Part shown: positions 1-8,569 of the stretch, piece by piece
How the letters are laid out: each line of letters opens with the position of its first letter
Position numbering within the stretch: position 1 is the first letter of the stretch
Assembly (NCBI RefSeq): GCF_001905845.1
Contig: NZ_LIVZ01000005.1
Location: forward strand, 496,001 to 560,000
Source: Streptomyces sp. TSRI0107
Lineage (GTDB): Bacteria; Actinomycetota; Actinomycetes; Streptomycetales; Streptomycetaceae
Direction: 5' to 3'
Length of the DNA stretch: 64,000 nt
The notes under the pieces: generated by a model
Database searches by the model: none
What the model was told of the DNA's origin: nothing
The model's input: only the letters and a program-made list of their open reading frames with translations
Program-made: the position numbers and the translations under genes

Positions 1-1
1 C

Positions 2-883
2 GCTGCGACGCCGCAGAATCCGGAGCCCATGCACGACGCCCCGCAGCCGGCGCCCGCACCGCAGAAGAAGAGCGCGGGCCGCGACCTCGGTGCCGCGATA
101 GGGGTCGGGCTCGGACTCGGCGCGGTGATCGTCGCCTCGCTGTTCGTCGTCAAGGCCGTCTTCGTCGGTGTCATCGCGGTCGCCGTGGTGGTCGGGCTGT
201 GGGAACTGACCAAGCGCCTGGAGGAACGCAAGGGCATCCGGGCGCCGCTGGTGCCGCTCGCGATCGGCGGCGCCGCGATGGTCGTCGCCGGGTACGTCCG
301 GGGCGCCGAGGGCGCGTGGGTCGCGATGGCGCTCACCGCGCTGGCGGTGCTGGTCTGGCGGATGACGGAACCGCCGGAGGGCTACCTCAAGGACGTCACG
401 GCCGGCGTCTTCGCCGCGTTCTACGTGCCGTTCCTCGCCACGTTCGTCGCGATGATGCTGACGGCCGACGACGGGCCGTACCGGGTGCTGACGTTCCTGC
501 TGCTGACGGTGGTCAGCGACACCGGGGCGTACGCGGTCGGCTGGCGGTTCGGCAAACACAAGCTGGCGCCCCGGATCAGCCCCGGCAAGACCCGCGAGGG
601 CCTGCTGGGCGCGGTGACGTTCGCGATGGCGGTGGGCGCGCTGTGCATGCAGTTCCTGGTGGACGACGGCATCTGGTGGCAGGGCCTGCTCCTCGGCCTC
701 GCCGTCGCGGCCAGCGCCACGCTGGGCGACCTCGGCGAGTCCATGATCAAGCGGGACCTGGGCATCAAGGACATGGGCACCCTGCTCCCCGGCCACGGCG
801 GCATCATGGACCGGCTGGACTCCCTGCTCCCCACGGCACCGGTCGTGTGGCTCCTGCTGGTCCTCTTCGTGGGCAGCACCTGA
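2..883 (+). CDS. cdsA: Phosphatidate cytidylyltransferase (CDP-diglyceride synthase), 5'-truncated by window edge
   Basis: Makes CDP-diacylglycerol from phosphatidic acid and CTP, the branch point of phospholipid synthesis, in the cytoplasmic membrane. The reading frame is open from base 2 with no stop before the first in-frame ATG at 29, so the gene very probably starts outside the window, where streptomycete CdsA proteins have a proline-rich cytoplasmic leader. The visible part has about eight hydrophobic segments and ends with the family signature region around [18 protein letters not shown] followed by [12 protein letters not shown], the conserved CdsA C-terminal motif that carries metal-binding Asp residues. 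A strong hairpin terminator follows 21 bases after the stop, separating it from rlmN. Identity is certain from the signature; only the true start is unknown. Confidence 0.93.
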   Translation, partial: AATPQNPEPMHDAPQPAPAPQKKSAGRDLGAAIGVGLGLGAVIVASLFVVKAVFVGVIAVAVVVGLWELTKRLEERKGIRAPLVPLAIGGAAMVVAGYVRGAEGAWVAMALTALAVLVWRMTEPPEGYLKDVTAGVFAAFYVPFLATFVAMMLTADDGPYRVLTFLLLTVVSDTGAYAVGWRFGKHKLAPRISPGKTREGLLGAVTFAMAVGALCMQFLVDDGIWWQGLLLGLAVAASATLGDLGESMIKRDLGIKDMGTLLPGHGGIMDRLDSLLPTAPVVWLLLVLFVGST

Positions 884-904
884 CCGCCGCACCGAACACT
901 GACG

Positions 905-932
905 AGCCCCCGCCCTGCCCAGGGCGGGGGCT
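905..932 (+). terminator. Intrinsic-type terminator hairpin after cdsA
   Basis: Perfect 12-bp inverted repeat (AGCCCCCGCCCT / AGGGCGGGGGCT) with a 4-base loop, followed by a pyrimidine-rich TCTGTCCTT. It lies between the cdsA stop and the rlmN start, so it probably ends the cdsA transcript. Confidence 0.8.
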
Positions 933-993
933 CTGTCCTTGGTCCTTTCGGGCGGCCGGGTCACCCGATTGGATCTGCGACACTGGTAGAACC

Positions 994-2100
994 ATGCCCA
1001 AGCCCGGAGAACTCACTTTCGTCGCGCCGCGCGGAGCCAAGAAGCCGCCGCGGCATCTCGCTGATCTTTCGCCCGCGGAGCGCAAGGACGCCGTCGCGGA
1101 GGTCGGTGAGAAGCCGTTCCGTGCCAAGCAGCTCTCGCAGCACTACTTCGCGCGGTACGCGCACGACCCGGAGCAGTGGACCGACATCCCCGCCGGTTCC
1201 CGCGACAAGCTGCGCGAGGCGCTGTTCCCGGAGCTGATGACCGTCGTACGGCATCTGTCGACCGATGAGGGCGCCACCCGCAAGACGCTGTGGCGGCTCT
1301 TCGACGGCACGCTCGTGGAGTCGGTGCTGATGCGCTACCCGGACCGGGTGACCATGTGCATCAGCTCGCAGGCCGGGTGCGGGATGAACTGCCCGTTCTG
1401 CGCGACGGGGCAGGCCGGTCTGGACCGGAATCTGTCGACCGCCGAGATCGTGCACCAGATCGTGGACGGCATGCGCGCGCTGCGCGACGGTGAGGTGCCC
1501 GGTGGGCCCGCGCGGCTGTCGAACATCGTCTTCATGGGGATGGGCGAGCCGCTCGCCAACTACAAGCGGGTCGTCGGCGCCATCCGCGCCCTCACCGACC
1601 CGGCCCCCGACGGGCTCGGGCTGTCGCAGCGCGGCATCACCGTGTCGACGGTGGGGCTGGTCCCCGCCATCCACCGGTTCGCCGACGAGGGCTTCAAGTG
1701 CCGGCTCGCGATCTCGCTGCACGCGCCCGACGACGAACTGCGCGACACCCTCGTACCGGTCAACACCCGGTGGAAGGTGCGCGAAGTGCTCGACGCCGGG
1801 TTCGACTACGTCGAGAAGTCCGGGCGCCGGCTGTCCATCGAGTACGCGCTGATCCGGGACATCAACGACCAGGCGTGGCGTGGCGACCGGCTCGGGCGGC
1901 TGCTCAAGGGCCGGCCCGTGCACGTCAACCTCATCCCGCTGAACCCGACACCCGGCTCGAAGTGGACCGCGTCGCGGCCCGAGGACGAGAAGGCGTTCGT
2001 CGAGGCGATCGCCGCGCATGGTGTGCCGGTGACGATCCGGGACACCCGTGGTCAGGAGATCGACGGGGCGTGTGGTCAGCTCGCGGCCACCGAGAGGTAG
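994..2100 (+). CDS. rlmN: Dual-specificity RNA methyltransferase RlmN (23S rRNA A2503 / tRNA A37 C2-methyltransferase)
   Basis: Radical-SAM enzyme that methylates C2 of adenine 2503 in 23S rRNA and A37 of some tRNAs, affecting translational fidelity. The 368-residue product has the Cx3Cx2C iron-sulfur motif CGMNCPFC (first Cys near residue 129), a conserved SAM region FMGMGEPL, and the C-terminal DGACGQL motif whose Cys (about residue 360) is the methyl-relay/resolving cysteine of the family. The second catalytic Cys is probably the one in TMCISSQ. An ATG at 994 gives the usual family N-terminus with a KPFRAKQL region; the frame is open far upstream but that part overlaps cdsA and has no family similarity. 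There is no strong Shine-Dalgarno sequence before the ATG. It stands alone between a terminator and the thiBPQ riboswitch. Confidence 0.95.
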   Translation: MPKPGELTFVAPRGAKKPPRHLADLSPAERKDAVAEVGEKPFRAKQLSQHYFARYAHDPEQWTDIPAGSRDKLREALFPELMTVVRHLSTDEGATRKTLWRLFDGTLVESVLMRYPDRVTMCISSQAGCGMNCPFCATGQAGLDRNLSTAEIVHQIVDGMRALRDGEVPGGPARLSNIVFMGMGEPLANYKRVVGAIRALTDPAPDGLGLSQRGITVSTVGLVPAIHRFADEGFKCRLAISLHAPDDELRDTLVPVNTRWKVREVLDAGFDYVEKSGRRLSIEYALIRDINDQAWRGDRLGRLLKGRPVHVNLIPLNPTPGSKWTASRPEDEKAFVEAIAAHGVPVTIRDTRGQEIDGACGQLAATER

Positions 2101-2155
2101 TCTTGCCGCCGTCCGTGCAGTAAGAACGACTGCGGTAAGTACATCTTCATATTCC

Positions 2156-2245
2156 GACAGGGGAGCGCCACAGCGCTGAGAGTGCGGCACACGGCCGCAG
2201 ACCCTCCGAACCTGGCCCAGGTCATTCTGGGTAGGGAGATCGGTC
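2156..2245 (+). promoter_or_regulatory. TPP (thiamin pyrophosphate) riboswitch, THI element
   Basis: The conserved TPP aptamer blocks are present in order: GGGGAGC, then GCTGAGAGTGCGG, CCGCAGACCCT, GAACCTG, and CTGGGTAGGGA. Spacing and pairing (GGGG with the closing region, GTGCGGC with GCCGCAG) fit the THI-box fold. It lies in the 242-base gap between rlmN and thiB, on the same strand as thiBPQ, so it should switch that operon off when TPP is plentiful. Confidence 0.95.
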
Positions 2246-2262
2246 ACCACTCGAGCTGTTGC

Positions 2263-2308
2263 GCCCTGCCCGGAGCCTTCGGAAACTTCCGAGAGCCCCG
2301 GGCAGGGC
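2263..2308 (+). terminator. Expression-platform hairpin downstream of the TPP aptamer
   Basis: Perfect 11-bp inverted repeat GCCCTGCCCGG / CCGGGCAGGGC enclosing a smaller inner stem, starting 18 bases after the aptamer and ending 22 bases before the thiB Shine-Dalgarno sequence. It is GC-rich and followed by CGCGTCTCTTCC, so it could act as the ligand-dependent terminator. No anti-terminator pairing was worked out. Confidence 0.6.
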
Positions 2309-2342
2309 CGCGTCTCTTCCTGGTCATCCCAGGAGGAATTCA

Positions 2343-3464
2343 GTGAGCATCACCAGCAAGCGGTTCGCGGCCGTCGTCGTGGGCCTCGGCATGGTCGGGC
2401 TGTCCGCGTGCGGGTCGTCCGACGGCGACCAGGCGGGCGGCGGCGACTCCAGGACCGTCACGCTCGTCAGCCACAACTCGTGGGCCGTCTCGAAGGACGT
2501 CCTCGCCGCCTTCGAGAAGGAGTCCGGCTACAAGGTCCGGGTCCTGGAGGACGGCGACGCCGGCCAGGCCGTCAACAAGGCGATCCTGACGAAGGACAAC
2601 CCGCAGGGCGACGTGTTCTTCGGCGTCGACAACACGCTGCTGTCCCGCGCCCTCGACAACGGGCTGTTCCAGTCGTACGAGCCGAAGGGCTCCGACCAGG
2701 TCCTGCCCGAGTACCGCGCCGACCAGGACAAGCACCGGGTCACGCCCGTCGACACCGGCGACATCTGCGTCAACTACGACAAGGCGTACTTCAGCGAGCA
2801 CAAGCTGACCCCGCCCGACTCGTTCGACGACCTGATCAAGCCGGAGTACAAGAACCTCCTGGTCACCGAGAACGCCTCGACGTCCTCGCCGGGCCTCGGC
2901 TTCCTGCTGGGCACCGCCGCCGCATACGGCGATGGGGCCACCTCCCGCTCGAGCGAAGCCGAGAGTGGGGGAGGGTGGCAGGACTACTGGAAGAAGCTGA
3001 AGGCCAACGGCGTGAAGGTGGTCGACGGCTGGGAGCAGGCCTACAACGAGGAGTTCTCGGGCTCCGCGGGCGGCAAGAAGGCGGGCGCCGACCGGCCGCT
3101 GGTCGTGTCGTACGCCTCCTCCCCGCCCGCCGAGGTGATCTACGCCGACCCCCAGCCGAAGACCGCGCCCACCGGTGTCGCCGAGGGCACCTGCTTCCGG
3201 CAGGTCGAGTACGCGGGGCTGCTGAGCAACGCGAAGAACGCGGAGGGAGGCAAGGCGCTCCTCGACTTCCTGCTCACCGAGCGGTTCCAGGCCGACATGC
3301 CGCTGAACATGTTCGTCTATCCGGTGGTCGAGGGCGCCGCGGTGCCCGAGGAGTTCGTGAAGTTCGGCCCGCAGGCCGAGGACCCCGAGACGATGGACCC
3401 GGCGAAGATCGCCGAGAACCGTGACGACTGGGTCAAGTCGTGGACCTCGCTCGTACTGAAGTAG
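2343..3464 (+). CDS. thiB: Thiamin/TPP-binding ABC transporter lipoprotein ThiB
   Basis: Extracellular binding lipoprotein that delivers thiamin or its phosphates to ThiPQ. The GTG start at 2343 is set by AGGAGG seven bases upstream. The 373-residue product opens with SITSKRFAAVV, a hydrophobic stretch and lipobox LSAC, then a type-2 periplasmic-binding fold with family motifs such as SHNSWAVSKDVL, GDVFFGVDNTL and DTGDICVNYDKAYF. First gene of a riboswitch-controlled thiBPQ operon; thiP begins inside its last 25 bases. Odd feature: residues about 198-212 (GATSRSSEAESGGGW region) are encoded by a palindromic repeat that interrupts the usual short link before WQDYWKKL. Confidence 0.9.
   Translation: MSITSKRFAAVVVGLGMVGLSACGSSDGDQAGGGDSRTVTLVSHNSWAVSKDVLAAFEKESGYKVRVLEDGDAGQAVNKAILTKDNPQGDVFFGVDNTLLSRALDNGLFQSYEPKGSDQVLPEYRADQDKHRVTPVDTGDICVNYDKAYFSEHKLTPPDSFDDLIKPEYKNLLVTENASTSSPGLGFLLGTAAAYGDGATSRSSEAESGGGWQDYWKKLKANGVKVVDGWEQAYNEEFSGSAGGKKAGADRPLVVSYASSPPAEVIYADPQPKTAPTGVAEGTCFRQVEYAGLLSNAKNAEGGKALLDFLLTERFQADMPLNMFVYPVVEGAAVPEEFVKFGPQAEDPETMDPAKIAENRDDWVKSWTSLVLK
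2934..2978. repeat. Palindromic repeat element inserted in frame inside thiB
   Basis: About 45 bp of imperfect palindrome. The left end contains CCACCTCCCGCTC and the right end GAGAGTGGGGGAGGGTGG, with a central GAGCGAAGCC. It adds about 15 codons without breaking the frame, between the residues AYGDG and WQDYWKKL that are normally nearly adjacent in the ThiB family. A related element with the same CACCTCCC...GTGGGGGAGGG ends lies in the GH74 gene at 52747. From memory, elements of this look are dispersed in Streptomyces genomes. Confidence 0.7.
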
Positions 3465-5119
3465 TCGGCAAGGGGGCCGTCAGGACTCGCGGGAGCGCGG
3501 CGGCGCGGCTCGGCCTGATGGCCCTGCCCGTCGCGTTCTTCGCGGTCTTCTTCGCCTACCCCGTCGCCGCGATCGTCGCCCGCGGCCTGAACGTCGACGG
3601 GGCCTGGCGGTTCGGGCAGCCGTGGGACGTGCTCGCGCAGCCCGGCATCCGGCACGTCCTGTGGTTCACCACCTGGCAGGCGCTCGTCTCGACGGCCCTC
3701 ACGCTGCTGATCGCGCTCCCCGGCGCGTATGTCTTCGCGCGCTTCGACTTCCCGGGCAAGCAGGTCCTGCGGGCCCTGGTGACGGTGCCCTTCGTGCTGC
3801 CCACGGTCGTGGTCGGCACGGCGTTCCTGGCGCTGCTCGGGCGGGGCGGGCTGCTCCAGGACCTGTGGGGCGTACGGCTGGACACCACCGTGTGGGCGAT
3901 CCTGCTCGCGCACGTCTTCTTCAACTACGCCGTCGTCGTCCGCACGGTCGGCGGACTGTGGGCGCAGCTCGACCCCCGGCAGGAGGAGGCCGCGCGGATG
4001 CTCGGCGCGTCCCCCTTCCGGGCCTGGCGGCAGGTCACCCTGCCCGCGCTCGCGCCCGCCGTGGCCGCAGCCGCGCTGATGGTGTTCCTGTTCACCTTCA
4101 CCTCGTTCGGCGTGGTGCAGATCCTCGGCGGCCCCGGGTTCTCCACGCTCGAGGTGGAGATCTACCGGCAGACCTCGGAGATCTTCGACCTGTCCACGGC
4201 CGCCGTGCTCACCCTCGTGCAGTTCGCCGCCGTGGGCTCGATCCTCGCCGTGCACGCATGGACGGTCCGGCGGCGGGAGACCGCGCTGCGGCTGGTGGAC
4301 GCGTCGGTGACGGCGCGCCGGCCGCGCGGGGCCGGGCAGTGGGCGCTGCTCGCCGGGGTGCTCGTCACCGTCGTCGTCCTCATCCTGCTGCCGCTGGCCG
4401 TGCTGGTGCAGCGGTCCCTGGACGCGCCCGGCCTCGCCTACTACGAGGCGCTGACCCGCGAGGACGGCGGCACCTTCCTCGTCCCGCCGATCGAGGCGGT
4501 CGGCAACTCCCTGGAGTACGCCCTCGCCGCCACCGCCATCGCTGTACTGATCGGCGGTCTGGCCGCCGCGGCCCTCACCCGGCGCGACGCCGGACGGTTC
4601 GTACGAGGGTTCGACGCGCTGCTGATGCTGCCGCTCGGCGTCTCCGCGGTGACCGTCGGCTTCGGCTTCCTGATCGCGCTCGACGAACCACCGCTTGACC
4701 TGCGGGCCTCCTGGATCCTGGTGCCCCTGGCGCAGGCGCTGGTCGGGGTGCCCTTCGTCGTGCGGACCATGCTGCCCGTGCTGCGGGCGGTGGACGTACG
4801 GCTGCGCGAGGCGGCGGCGGTGCTCGGGGCGTCGCCGTGGCGGGTGTGGCGGGAGGTCGACCTGCCGATGGTGCGGCGGGCGCTGCTGGTCGCGGCCGGG
4901 TTCGCGTTCGCCGTGTCGCTGGGCGAGTTCGGGGCGACCGTCTTCATCGCCCGGCCCGACAATCCCACCCTGCCGGTCGCCGTGGCCCGGCTGCTGGGGC
5001 GGCCCGGGGACCTCAACTACGGGCAGGCGATGGCCCTGTCGACGATTCTGATGGTGGTGTGCGCGGTGGCGCTGCTGGTGCTGGAGCGACTGCGGACCGA
5101 CCGGACGGGGGAGTTCTGA
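3440..5119 (+). CDS. thiP: Thiamin ABC transporter, fused double permease ThiP
   Basis: Integral membrane permease of the thiamin/TPP importer. At 559 residues it contains two tandem binding-protein-dependent permease domains, each with about six hydrophobic helices and its own coupling EAA-type loop (EEAARMLGASPFRAWRQVTLP near residue 180 and REAAAVLGASPWRVWREVDLP near 460), the arrangement typical of ThiP. The GTG start at 3440 overlaps the thiB end by 25 bases, suggesting translational coupling; an in-frame ATG at 3518, just before the first helix, is a possible alternative start because no clear Shine-Dalgarno precedes either. Its TGA overlaps the thiQ ATG by one base. Confidence 0.9.
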   Translation: MDLARTEVVGKGAVRTRGSAAARLGLMALPVAFFAVFFAYPVAAIVARGLNVDGAWRFGQPWDVLAQPGIRHVLWFTTWQALVSTALTLLIALPGAYVFARFDFPGKQVLRALVTVPFVLPTVVVGTAFLALLGRGGLLQDLWGVRLDTTVWAILLAHVFFNYAVVVRTVGGLWAQLDPRQEEAARMLGASPFRAWRQVTLPALAPAVAAAALMVFLFTFTSFGVVQILGGPGFSTLEVEIYRQTSEIFDLSTAAVLTLVQFAAVGSILAVHAWTVRRRETALRLVDASVTARRPRGAGQWALLAGVLVTVVVLILLPLAVLVQRSLDAPGLAYYEALTREDGGTFLVPPIEAVGNSLEYALAATAIAVLIGGLAAAALTRRDAGRFVRGFDALLMLPLGVSAVTVGFGFLIALDEPPLDLRASWILVPLAQALVGVPFVVRTMLPVLRAVDVRLREAAAVLGASPWRVWREVDLPMVRRALLVAAGFAFAVSLGEFGATVFIARPDNPTLPVAVARLLGRPGDLNYGQAMALSTILMVVCAVALLVLERLRTDRTGEF

Positions 5120-6153
5120 TGCTGCTTCGGCTCGACGGTGCCACGGTGCGGTTCGGCGGGCGGGCCGTGCTCGACGCGGTCGATCTCGCCGTCGCCGAGC
5201 ACGAGGTGGTGTGCGTGCTCGGGCCCAGCGGCAGCGGTAAGTCGACCCTGCTGCGGGCGGTGGCCGGACTGCAACCCCTCGACGCCGGGCGGGTGGTGCT
5301 CGACGGGCGCGACCAGACGGGGGTGCCCGCCCACCGGCGCGAGGTCGGACTGATGTTCCAGGACCACCAGCTGTTCCCGCAGCGGGACGTGGGCGGCAAC
5401 GTGGCCTTCGGGCTGCGCATGCACGGCGTTGCCCGGCGCGGGCAGGACGAGCGGGTGCGGGAGTTGCTGGAGCTCGTCGGACTGCCAGGTGCCGCGCGCC
5501 GGGCCGTGGCCGCGCTGTCCGGCGGCGAGCAGCAGCGCGTCGCGCTGGCCCGCGCGCTCGCGCCCCGGCCCCGGCTGCTGATGCTCGACGAGCCGCTGGG
5601 CCAGCTCGACCGCTCGCTGCGGGAGCGGCTGGTGGTGGAACTCCGCGAGCTGTTCGGGCGGTTGGGCACCACCGTGCTCGCCGTGACCCACGACCAGGGC
5701 GAGGCGTTCGCGCTCGCCGACCGGGTCGTGGTGATGCGGGACGGGCGGATCGCCCAGTCCGGGACGCCGCTCGAGGTGTGGCAGCGGCCGGCGGACGCGT
5801 TCGTGGCCCGCTTCCTCGGCTTCGACAACGTGGTCGACGCCACCGTCACCGGGCAGGCCGCCGCCACCCCCTGGGGCAAGCTGCCGGTCCCCGAAGGCGC
5901 CGCCCAGGGGCCCGGCACACTGCTCGTACGGCCCGCCGGAGTGCGCCTGGTGGCCGCCGACGCGGGCCTGCGCTGCACGGTCGCCGCCCGCACCTTCAAG
6001 GGCACCCATGTCGCCGTGCACCTCCAGCCCGAGGGCGCCCCGCGCCTGGAGGCGGCGTGCGCGCTGCGGTCGGCGCCCGAGGTCGGGGACGTGGTCGGCG
6101 TGGAGTTCGACATGGCCGAAATCGTGGTGCTGGACCGAATGGGCGGCTCATAG
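5119..6153 (+). CDS. thiQ: Thiamin ABC transporter ATP-binding protein ThiQ
   Basis: ATPase that powers the ThiBPQ importer on the cytoplasmic face of the membrane. The 344-residue protein has Walker A GPSGSGKST near residue 37, Q-loop in GLMFQDHQLFP, signature LSGGEQQR, Walker B LLMLDEPLG, and the switch His in VTHDQGEA. The C-terminal third is a TOBE/OB-like regulatory region found in CUT1 and ferric-type ATPases, longer than the short E. coli ThiQ. The ATG overlaps the thiP stop (TGATG) and GGGGGAG just upstream serves as ribosome-binding site. The operon assignment to thiamin rests on the TPP riboswitch and ThiB. Confidence 0.88.
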   Translation: MLLRLDGATVRFGGRAVLDAVDLAVAEHEVVCVLGPSGSGKSTLLRAVAGLQPLDAGRVVLDGRDQTGVPAHRREVGLMFQDHQLFPQRDVGGNVAFGLRMHGVARRGQDERVRELLELVGLPGAARRAVAALSGGEQQRVALARALAPRPRLLMLDEPLGQLDRSLRERLVVELRELFGRLGTTVLAVTHDQGEAFALADRVVVMRDGRIAQSGTPLEVWQRPADAFVARFLGFDNVVDATVTGQAAATPWGKLPVPEGAAQGPGTLLVRPAGVRLVAADAGLRCTVAARTFKGTHVAVHLQPEGAPRLEAACALRSAPEVGDVVGVEFDMAEIVVLDRMGGS

Positions 6154-6163
6154 GGTGCGAGTC

Positions 6164-6961
6164 ATGACCCGACTTGCATATGACCGTTACTGCGATGAAA
6201 TCGCCCACCAGGTGGGCCAGTTGAGGAATCTGATCACCTCGGGCGCAGACCTCGCCGCGACCGTGCCGACCTGTCCCGACTGGTCGTTGGAACAGCTCGT
6301 CCGGCACACCGGTGGCGCCCTGCGCTGGGCGGAGCTGCTGGTGCGCACCCGGGCCGAGGAGAAGGTCGAGCCGAGGGACGTGCCGGGCGCCGGCGGTCCC
6401 GAGGCCAGGGGCGACGCGGCGGCGCTGGACTCCTGGCTGGCCGAGACCGGCGAGGCGGTCGTCGCGACGCTGCGGGAGGCCGGTCCCGACGCCGAGGTGT
6501 GGGCGTGGTCCGGCATCAACAGCAGCGGGTTCTGGGCGCGCCGGATGACCCATGAGATCACCGTGCACCGTGCCGACGCGGCGCTCACCGTGGGGCAGCC
6601 CTACGAGGTGGCGCCCGAGGTGGCGGCCGACGCCGTGGACGAGTGGCTGGAGATCGTGCGGTTCATGCAGCGCGTCATGCCGGACGGCCCGGCGGGCGGA
6701 CTGCGCGGCACGGGGCGCGGCATCCACCTCCACGCGACCGACGCCGCGCCCGGACTCGACGCCGAGTGGGTCATCGAGCTGACCGAGGACGGGGTCGACT
6801 GGCGCCGCGGCCACGAGAAGACGGCCGTCGCCCTGCGCGGCCCGCTCACCTCGGTGCTGCTCGCCTTCTACCGCCGGCTGCCCCTGGACAGCCCGGAGGT
6901 CGAGGTGCTCGGCGACCGGGAGCTGCTGGAGTTCTGGCTGGAGCGGGCGACGTTCGGCTGA
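6164..6961 (+). CDS. Maleylpyruvate-isomerase-family, probable mycothiol-dependent enzyme
   Basis: A 265-residue protein of the actinobacterial maleylpyruvate isomerase N-terminal (DinB-like) family. It shows an N-terminal helical bundle with the CPDWSLEQLVRHTGGALRW motif and the later His-containing RRMTHEITVHRADA, the family's metal-ligand positions (His in VRHTG, Glu and His in HEITVHR). Members use mycothiol as thiol cofactor; the substrate of this one cannot be told. It starts 11 bases after thiQ and may be read through from that operon; an in-frame GTG at 6155 is an alternative start. A strong terminator follows. Confidence 0.75.
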   Translation: MTRLAYDRYCDEIAHQVGQLRNLITSGADLAATVPTCPDWSLEQLVRHTGGALRWAELLVRTRAEEKVEPRDVPGAGGPEARGDAAALDSWLAETGEAVVATLREAGPDAEVWAWSGINSSGFWARRMTHEITVHRADAALTVGQPYEVAPEVAADAVDEWLEIVRFMQRVMPDGPAGGLRGTGRGIHLHATDAAPGLDAEWVIELTEDGVDWRRGHEKTAVALRGPLTSVLLAFYRRLPLDSPEVEVLGDRELLEFWLERATFG

Positions 6962-6994
6962 GCCGGACCGGACCCCCGACGCGCCGACGCCGCA

Positions 6995-7027
6995 GGCCCG
7001 CCCCCGTGGTCGTAGCGGGGGCGGGCC
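6995..7027. terminator. Bidirectional terminator hairpin
   Basis: Perfect 12-bp stem GGCCCGCCCCCG / CGGGGGCGGGCC with a 9-base loop, lying between the converging genes that end at 6961 and 7087. Just beyond it the short direct repeats ACCTGGTTG (twice) and ATCAGCGGT (twice) occur. Confidence 0.75.
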
Positions 7028-7086
7028 GTCGTACGTGAAGGACCAGTGGTACCTGGTTGACCTGGTTGATCAGCGGTACGTGGTGA

Positions 7087-7836
7087 TCAGCGGTCGCCGT
7101 TCGTGCCGCGGCGGCGCATGCCGAGGAACACCGCGCCACCACCGACGACGACCAGAGCGGCCGCGATGCCGACGATCAGCCCGGTGCTGGAGCTCGCGCC
7201 GGTGTCGGCGAGGTGGGACTCGCCGACCGCGGGCGCCGGGGCGTTGCTCGGAGTGTCAGCGGATGCCGAGCCGTCGCTCCCGGAGTCGGACGGGGCGGAC
7301 GGAGTGGACGGGGCGGAGGGTGCCGCGGTGGCGGTGCCGGCCGGGGCCGACGGGGTGCCCGAGGGGGACTCGGACTCCGACGGGGTGCCGGACGGGGTCG
7401 GCGTCGGCGTGGGCGTGGGCGCCGGGGTGTCCCCGGCCGCGCAGGCGGTGGACGGGGTGGTCAGGAACGGCGCGATGTCCTCGTCGACCTGGTTCCCGGC
7501 CTTGACGCGGATGCGGTAGGTGGCGTTCGGCTCCCAGTCCTCCGCGAAGGTGACCGTGGCGCCCTCGCGTGAGCCCTTGACCTTCCGGCTGCCGACGAAG
7601 CGGGCGTCGGCGCCGTTGTTCTCCAGATAGACCGAGACCGTCGCCGGGGTGCCGGAGGGGTCTTCGTCGGTGACCGTGATGACGCCCTTGGCGCCGTCGC
7701 AGTCCGCCGCGGCGGAGAAATCGCCGATGTCATCGGCGAGGGCGGTGCCGGCGGCGCCGAGCGCCAGCGCGGCGGAAGCGGACAGGACACCGAGCATGCG
7801 CACGGGACGTGCGACGTTACGGCGGGTTATGGACAC
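7087..7836 (-). CDS. Sortase-anchored cell-surface protein (LAxTG type)
   Basis: A 249-residue secreted protein with a clear surface-anchor layout. A basic N-terminus and hydrophobic signal peptide end near ALADDIGD. A beta-rich domain of about 100 residues follows ([20 protein letters not shown] onward), then a long Pro/Thr/Ser/Ala-rich wall-spanning stretch. At the end come the sorting motif LADTG, a hydrophobic helix and a basic RRRGTNGDR tail. LAxTG is the motif of class E sortases in high-GC actinobacteria, so it is probably linked covalently to peptidoglycan. The function of the beta domain is unknown. Translation starts at GTG 7836 with AAGGA upstream; a good promoter lies at 7932-7959. 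Confidence 0.82.
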   Translation of the reverse strand: MSITRRNVARPVRMLGVLSASAALALGAAGTALADDIGDFSAAADCDGAKGVITVTDEDPSGTPATVSVYLENNGADARFVGSRKVKGSREGATVTFAEDWEPNATYRIRVKAGNQVDEDIAPFLTTPSTACAAGDTPAPTPTPTPTPSGTPSESESPSGTPSAPAGTATAAPSAPSTPSAPSDSGSDGSASADTPSNAPAPAVGESHLADTGASSSTGLIVGIAAALVVVGGGAVFLGMRRRGTNGDR

Positions 7837-7931
7837 GTTTGTCCTTACGGGATACGCACATGCGGGGGGTTGACGGGGGCGGGGTGACGCCCGCCTGTGG
7901 CAGGCGCCCCGGCGTCCCCAGGAGGCTCACA

Positions 7932-7959
7932 GGTTTATAAGCGCTCCGTAAGAAGTGTC
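7932..7959 (-). promoter_or_regulatory. Housekeeping-type promoter for the LAxTG surface protein
   Basis: On the minus strand TTGACA (7954-7959) and TATAAA (7932-7937) are separated by 16 bases, close to the vegetative HrdB consensus and unusually A/T-rich for this genome. The start would be near 7925, giving a leader of about 90 bases. Confidence 0.65.
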
Positions 7960-8027
7960 AACGCATATGCCCGGCACGGGCGTTGCCTTTGCCCGCTTAT
8001 TAACCGCCCGCACGTTTCGACGCGCCG

Positions 8028-8435
8028 TCAGCCCTCCACGGCCGCCGGGTCCATCCAGACGACCTCCCAGGTGTGGCCGTCGAGGTCGTCGAAGGCGCGG
8101 CCGTACATGAAGCCCATGTCCTGGGTCTCGCCGGTGGCCTTGCCGCCCGCCGCGATCGCCTTGTCCACCAGCTCGTCGACCTTCTCGCGGCTCTCCGCGC
8201 TGAGCGCGATGAGGACCTCGCTGCTCTTCGTGGCGTCGACGATCTCCTTCTTGGTGAACTGGGCGTACTTCTCCTTGGTGAGCAGCATCGCGATGATCGT
8301 GTCGCTGATCACCACGCTGGCCGCCGTCTCGTCGCTGAACTGGGCGTTGATCGAGTAGCCCAGCTCGGTGAAGAACTTCTTCGAGGCGTCGAGGTCGCCG
8401 ACGGCCAGATTCACGAAGATCATCTGCTGGTACAT
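8028..8435 (-). CDS. VOC (glyoxalase/bleomycin-resistance fold) family protein
   Basis: A 135-residue single-module vicinal-oxygen-chelate protein. The N-terminal half reads MIFVNLAVGDLDASKKFFTE, the typical first beta-alpha-beta unit; the C-terminal half ends with DLDGHTWEVVWMD, where His and Glu are in the metal-ligand positions. It is most similar to the PhnB/YdeR-like stand-alone subgroup; no substrate can be assigned. The ATG at 8435 follows GGGAGAG. It is a single gene on the minus strand between the LAxTG gene and the ABC exporter genes. Confidence 0.8.
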   Translation of the reverse strand: MYQQMIFVNLAVGDLDASKKFFTELGYSINAQFSDETAASVVISDTIIAMLLTKEKYAQFTKKEIVDATKSSEVLIALSAESREKVDELVDKAIAAGGKATGETQDMGFMYGRAFDDLDGHTWEVVWMDPAAVEG

Positions 8436-8569
8436 GGTGAGGTCTCTCCCTGGGGTGGTGCCGGGTTTCCCGGTTCCGTTGTCGTTCTCGTGGGGTTGGA
8501 CCGGGGGGCCGACAGGAACTCATCGGCGTTCGGAGATTTTTTTCGTACGAGTTCCGAGCGGGCCGCGAA

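Noticed and set aside
199..993. Plus-strand frame running through cdsA into rlmN
   Set aside because: It is the upstream extension of the rlmN frame; the part overlapping cdsA is Arg/Gly-rich antisense-like sequence without any family motif, and a terminator lies within it.
961..2250. Long minus-strand frame opposite rlmN
   Set aside because: Mirror frame of a high-GC gene; composition is Arg/Val/Asp/Gly-rich and no domain is visible.
7051..7086. Short direct repeats ACCTGGTTG and ATCAGCGGT as an attachment site or CRISPR-like array
   Set aside because: Only two copies each, adjacent, no integrase, spacer pattern or tRNA nearby.
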